A stretch of DNA of 64,000 nucleotides from Gloeocapsopsis dulcis (GTDB taxonomy: Bacteria; Cyanobacteriota; Cyanobacteriia; Cyanobacteriales; Chroococcidiopsidaceae), in the NCBI RefSeq assembly GCF_032163395.1, contig NZ_CP119968.1, forward strand, positions 1,163,501 through 1,227,500, read 5' to 3'. Positions 61,889-64,000 of this stretch are shown here, piece by piece. How positions within the stretch are numbered: position 1 is the first letter of the stretch; each line of letters starts with the position of its first letter. The notes under the pieces were generated by a model that was not told the origin of the DNA, did no database searches, and worked only from the letters and a program-made list of their open reading frames with translations. The position numbers and the translations under genes were made by a program.

Positions 61889-62668
61889 ATGAGTTTCGGT
61901 CGTATCTTGGTGATAGCAACAAATGTATTTCGCGAAGTGGTACGCGATCGCATTTTGTATATCATTGGTTTGTATGCCTTAATTTTGGCAGTGGCAATTT
62001 GGTTCTTACCACAGCTTGCTGCGACAACAGAAGATAAGATTTTCTTGGATCTTGGCTTAGCAGCAATGAGTTTACTTGGCTTGATCGTTGCGATTTTTGT
62101 TGGCACTGGGCTAATCAATAAAGAAATTGAAAAACGAACTGTATTAGTTTTAATCTCCAAACCAATTAGCCGAGGGGAATTTATTGCAGGTAAGCACTTG
62201 GGATTATCAGCAGTTCTGGGTGTCTTAATTGCGGCGATGACAGCCCTTTATCTCGGATTTTTGCAACTGGGGAATATTCCGTACCCGTTGGGAAGTATTA
62301 TTCTTGCCGTGCTGTTTTTATTCTTGCAATTGTCGCTAATTACAGCAGTAGCGATCGCGTTTGGAGTATTTACAAGTTCTGTACTCGCAACCCTGTTAAG
62401 CTTTGGCATTTATTTGATGGGTAATTTTACCCAAGATTTAGTCACTTTAGGTCGTCTGAGCGAAAGTGCTAATATTCAACGCATGACTCAAGGTTTATAT
62501 CTGTTCTTGCCTAACTTATCGCGCCTAGATTTGAAAAACCTAGCCGTTTATGGGGCTGATGTCTTACCGCATCCACTCACACTCATTGCAAATGCAGTTT
62601 ATGGCTTGTTGTATACAGGGTTGTTGTTAGCGATCGCGATTCTTATTTTCTCTCGCCGTCAGTTTTAA
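61889..62668 (+). CDS. ABC-2 type transporter permease
   Basis: 259 residues with six membrane helices. N-terminal RILVIATNVFREVVRDRILYIIGLYAL, cytoplasmic loop NKEIEKRTVLVLISKPISRGEFIAGKHLGL typical of NosY/CcmB-like ABC-2 permeases, end LAIAILIFSRRQF. No ATPase gene is adjacent. The last 52 bases recur at 63381-63432 downstream of the toxin-antitoxin pair. Confidence 0.85.
   Translation: MSFGRILVIATNVFREVVRDRILYIIGLYALILAVAIWFLPQLAATTEDKIFLDLGLAAMSLLGLIVAIFVGTGLINKEIEKRTVLVLISKPISRGEFIAGKHLGLSAVLGVLIAAMTALYLGFLQLGNIPYPLGSIILAVLFLFLQLSLITAVAIAFGVFTSSVLATLLSFGIYLMGNFTQDLVTLGRLSESANIQRMTQGLYLFLPNLSRLDLKNLAVYGADVLPHPLTLIANAVYGLLYTGLLLAIAILIFSRRQF
62617..62668 (+). repeat. 52-bp direct repeat, left copy (permease 3' end)
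   Basis: Contains the last 17 codons and stop of the permease gene. Identical to 63381-63432 at 48 of 52 positions; all four differences are transitions, three of them silent in frame. Confidence 0.92.
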
Positions 62669-62728
62669 AAAAGCAAGAGGTGCAGGATTAGGATCAAATA
62701 GGTTTGTTCTATTGCTTGATATGTTGCC

Positions 62729-62953
62729 ATGACATCCACAGTGCGTGTCGTTCATAGTGACCCCGATATACTGGGAGGAACCCCTGTTTTCGTTGGTACT
62801 CGTGTACCAATCAAGACTTTACTTGATTATCTGGAAGCGGGTGATTCTCTAAATGTGTTTCTAGACCATTTTCCTAGCGTTAGCCGCGAACAGGCGATCG
62901 CTGCCTTAGAATTAGCAAAAGAAATGTTGATTGCTTGTGCGAATCCTGCTTGA
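62729..62953 (+). CDS. DUF433 antitoxin
   Basis: 74 residues. DPDILGGTPVFVGTRVPIKTLLDYLEAGDSLNVFLDHFPSVSREQAIAALELAKE is the standard DUF433 winged-helix DNA-binding domain. Part of a two-gene DUF433-DUF5615 module; its 3' end overlaps the toxin start. Should autoregulate the operon. Confidence 0.92.
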   Translation: MTSTVRVVHSDPDILGGTPVFVGTRVPIKTLLDYLEAGDSLNVFLDHFPSVSREQAIAALELAKEMLIACANPA

Positions 62954-63263
62954 TGAGTGTGTTCCAAGACCTATAAAACGCGAACTTCGCGATTATGATA
63001 TACGAACAGTTGTAGAAATAGGATGGTCCGGCAAAAAGAACGGTGAGCTATTGCAACTCATGGTTCAAGAAGGTTTTACAATTTTACTGACTACAGACCA
63101 AAACTTGAGATATCAGCAAAATTTACTACAAGCCGGAGTTGCAGTTGTTGTTCTTATAGCGCCTAGCAATCGCCTTCCTGATTTGGTTCCACTGATCCCA
63201 GATGTTTGCAACGTACTAAATACACTTACTCTGGGTGAAGTTGTTGAAGTTGGAGGCTCTTGA
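62937..63263 (+). CDS. DUF5615 PIN-like toxin
   Basis: 108 residues from GTG 62937 (TTG 62931 alternative). PIN-fold pattern ILLDECVPRPIKRELRDYDIRTVVEIGW (Asp/Glu ligands), NGELLQLMVQEGFTILLTTDQNLRYQQN (Asp ligand), VLIAPSNRLPDLVPLIPDV. Predicted RNase; overlaps the antitoxin by 17 bases. Common in cyanobacterial genomes beside DUF433. Confidence 0.88.
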   Translation: MRILLDECVPRPIKRELRDYDIRTVVEIGWSGKKNGELLQLMVQEGFTILLTTDQNLRYQQNLLQAGVAVVVLIAPSNRLPDLVPLIPDVCNVLNTLTLGEVVEVGGS

Positions 63264-63276
63264 TTACGTAATCACG

Positions 63277-63350
63277 GCATAACAACCGTGTTTCATGTGA
63301 AGGAATAGATAGAAATTCAAGTTAGTGTCCTAGACGTGTTGTTGTCACTT
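63277..63350 (+). other. Weak attC-like or hairpin sequence after the TA pair
   Basis: CACGG-CATAACAA-CCGTG hairpin, followed 45 bases later by CGTGTTGTTGTC; CATAACAAC and GTTGTT partly complement. Similar opening to the candidate at 44483. Weak. Confidence 0.2.
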
Positions 63351-63380
63351 GGGGAAAATGTGATTAAGCATGCCACGACT

Positions 63381-63432
63381 AGGGTTGTTATTAGCGATCG
63401 CGATTCTTATTTTCTCTCGCTGTCAATTCTAA
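63381..63432 (+). repeat. 52-bp direct repeat, right copy
   Basis: Duplicate of the permease 3' end (offset 764 bp), reading LGLLLAIAILIFSRCQF and stop. One residue differs (Arg to Cys). It marks the right limit of the segment carrying the TA pair. Confidence 0.92.
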
Positions 63433-63499
63433 GTCGTTCTGAAGGATCTCTGTTTCTCTCGTTATCATCTTCAAGAGACTGACAGAAATTTAGATCGCC

Positions 63500-64000
63500 A
63501 TGTACAGACCAACAGCTTTTCAAGAAGACAATGTAGATAAGCTAGTTTCTTTCATGAGAACCAATAGTTTCGCTACGTTGGTATCGATTGTGGATGGTAT
63601 CCCTTGCGCTTCACACATCCCTCTCGTCGTTACATTGCAGGAAGACGTTGTTAAATTAATTGGTCATCTTGCGAAACAAAATCCTCAGTGGCAAGCTTTT
63701 GATGCGGCTGAATCACTTGCTATCTTTACTGGAGCACACGCTTACATTTCTCCTAGCTTGTATGAAAAACATGAAAGTGTGCCGACTTGGAACTATATTG
63801 CTGTTCATGCGTATGGTATTCCCAAAATCATTACGTTCAATGACACACCAGAAACAATGGACAACATGATCGACGAGATGATAGACACCTATGAAGCTGA
63901 CTACAAATTGCACTGGCATGGTTTATCTGATGGATTTCGTGAAGGGATGATGAATGGCATTATAGGGTTTGAGATGACCGTGACGCGCTTGGAGGGTAAG
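63500..64000 (+). CDS. PaiB-like FMN-binding protein (runs off right edge)
   Basis: 167 codons visible, no stop before the window end. Begins MYRPTAFQEDNVDKLVSFMR and includes FATLVSIVDGIPCASHIPLVV, LIGHLAKQNPQW, AIFTGAHAYISPSLYEKHESVPTWNYIAVHAYG, the pattern of the PaiB/FMN-binding split-barrel family (COG2808). In Bacillus PaiB is a regulator; other members are flavin-binding proteins of unsettled role. ATG 63500 is chosen because the next in-frame Met lies past the conserved start. Confidence 0.88.
   Translation, partial: MYRPTAFQEDNVDKLVSFMRTNSFATLVSIVDGIPCASHIPLVVTLQEDVVKLIGHLAKQNPQWQAFDAAESLAIFTGAHAYISPSLYEKHESVPTWNYIAVHAYGIPKIITFNDTPETMDNMIDEMIDTYEADYKLHWHGLSDGFREGMMNGIIGFEMTVTRLEGK

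Noticed and set aside
61735-62160. Minus-strand 141-codon frame
   Set aside because: Antisense to the start of the ABC-2 permease gene; no domain.
1-64000. tRNA, rRNA or CRISPR
   Set aside because: No tRNA T-loop with matching acceptor stem, rRNA signature or array of spaced repeats was recognised by eye. Weak tRNA-like sequences could be missed without a covariance search.

Overview
The window is a 64 kb piece of a cyanobacterial chromosome. The evidence is a phycobilisome core gene (apcF), a glnA promoter with a perfect NtcA box, a sufR-sufBCDS locus with SufR operators, the cyanobacterial-type HemJ, acyl-ACP synthetase and plastid-type pyruvate dehydrogenase E2, and a very high density of the HIP1 octamer GCGATCGC. 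A coccoid, Chroococcidiopsis/Gloeocapsopsis-like organism is only a guess.

Layout. 0-0.5 kb: start of a GumC/Wzz polysaccharide gene leaving the left edge. 0.7-6.8 kb: a minus-strand pyrimidine-salvage/catabolism block (URC1-like GTP cyclohydrolase II homologue, URC4/DUF1688, upp, an AllA-like protein, a CodB-like permease), split by an AT-rich plus-strand sulfotransferase gene. 7.1-12.5 kb: apcF, glnA, a methyltransferase, a YbjN-type protein and a lipoate ligase-like protein. 12.5-15.9 kb: a phosphatase gene broken by an IS1-family element whose transposase has an in-frame stop, then a secreted trypsin-like protease and a secreted partner. 16-22.1 kb: sufR and sufBCDS. 22.1-25.7 kb: MscS channel, carotenoid oxygenase, VOC protein. 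25.8-27.7 kb: a YoeB-type toxin-antitoxin (TA) pair between two 287-bp direct repeats that duplicate the start region of hemJ. 27.7-32.4 kb: Rieske oxygenase, alpha-oxoamine synthase, GNAT-like acyltransferase and NAD-dependent epimerase, a set resembling the bacterial ceramide synthesis genes. 32.4-42.8 kb: DUF427, recQ, aas, ylqD-like, E2, a GspE/PilB ATPase and a quinone reductase. 42.8-45.1 kb: a cassette-like run of hicAB, two GNATs and a small membrane protein. 45.1-51.4 kb: two paralogous methyltransferases, an AraC regulator, ilvH, a CarR/CrtYcd-type lycopene cyclase, a 2OG-Fe(II) oxygenase remnant and DUF3891. 51.5-58.9 kb: a CobW-type metallochaperone with a Zur/Fur-like box, several GNATs, AtzE/AtzG-like amidase subunits, a DMT exporter, Ada and DUF5895. 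58.9-64 kb: MltA, small unknowns, a protein with a TIR/deoxyribosyltransferase-like C-terminus, an ABC-2 permease, a DUF433/DUF5615 TA pair bracketed by a 52-bp copy of the permease 3' end, and a PaiB-like gene running off the right edge.

Most notable are the candidate ceramide pathway, the two TA modules each bracketed by a duplicated edge of the neighbouring chromosomal gene, the URC block, the CarR-type cyclase, and a dispersed palindromic repeat with five copies in intergenic spacers. No tRNA, rRNA or CRISPR array was recognised.
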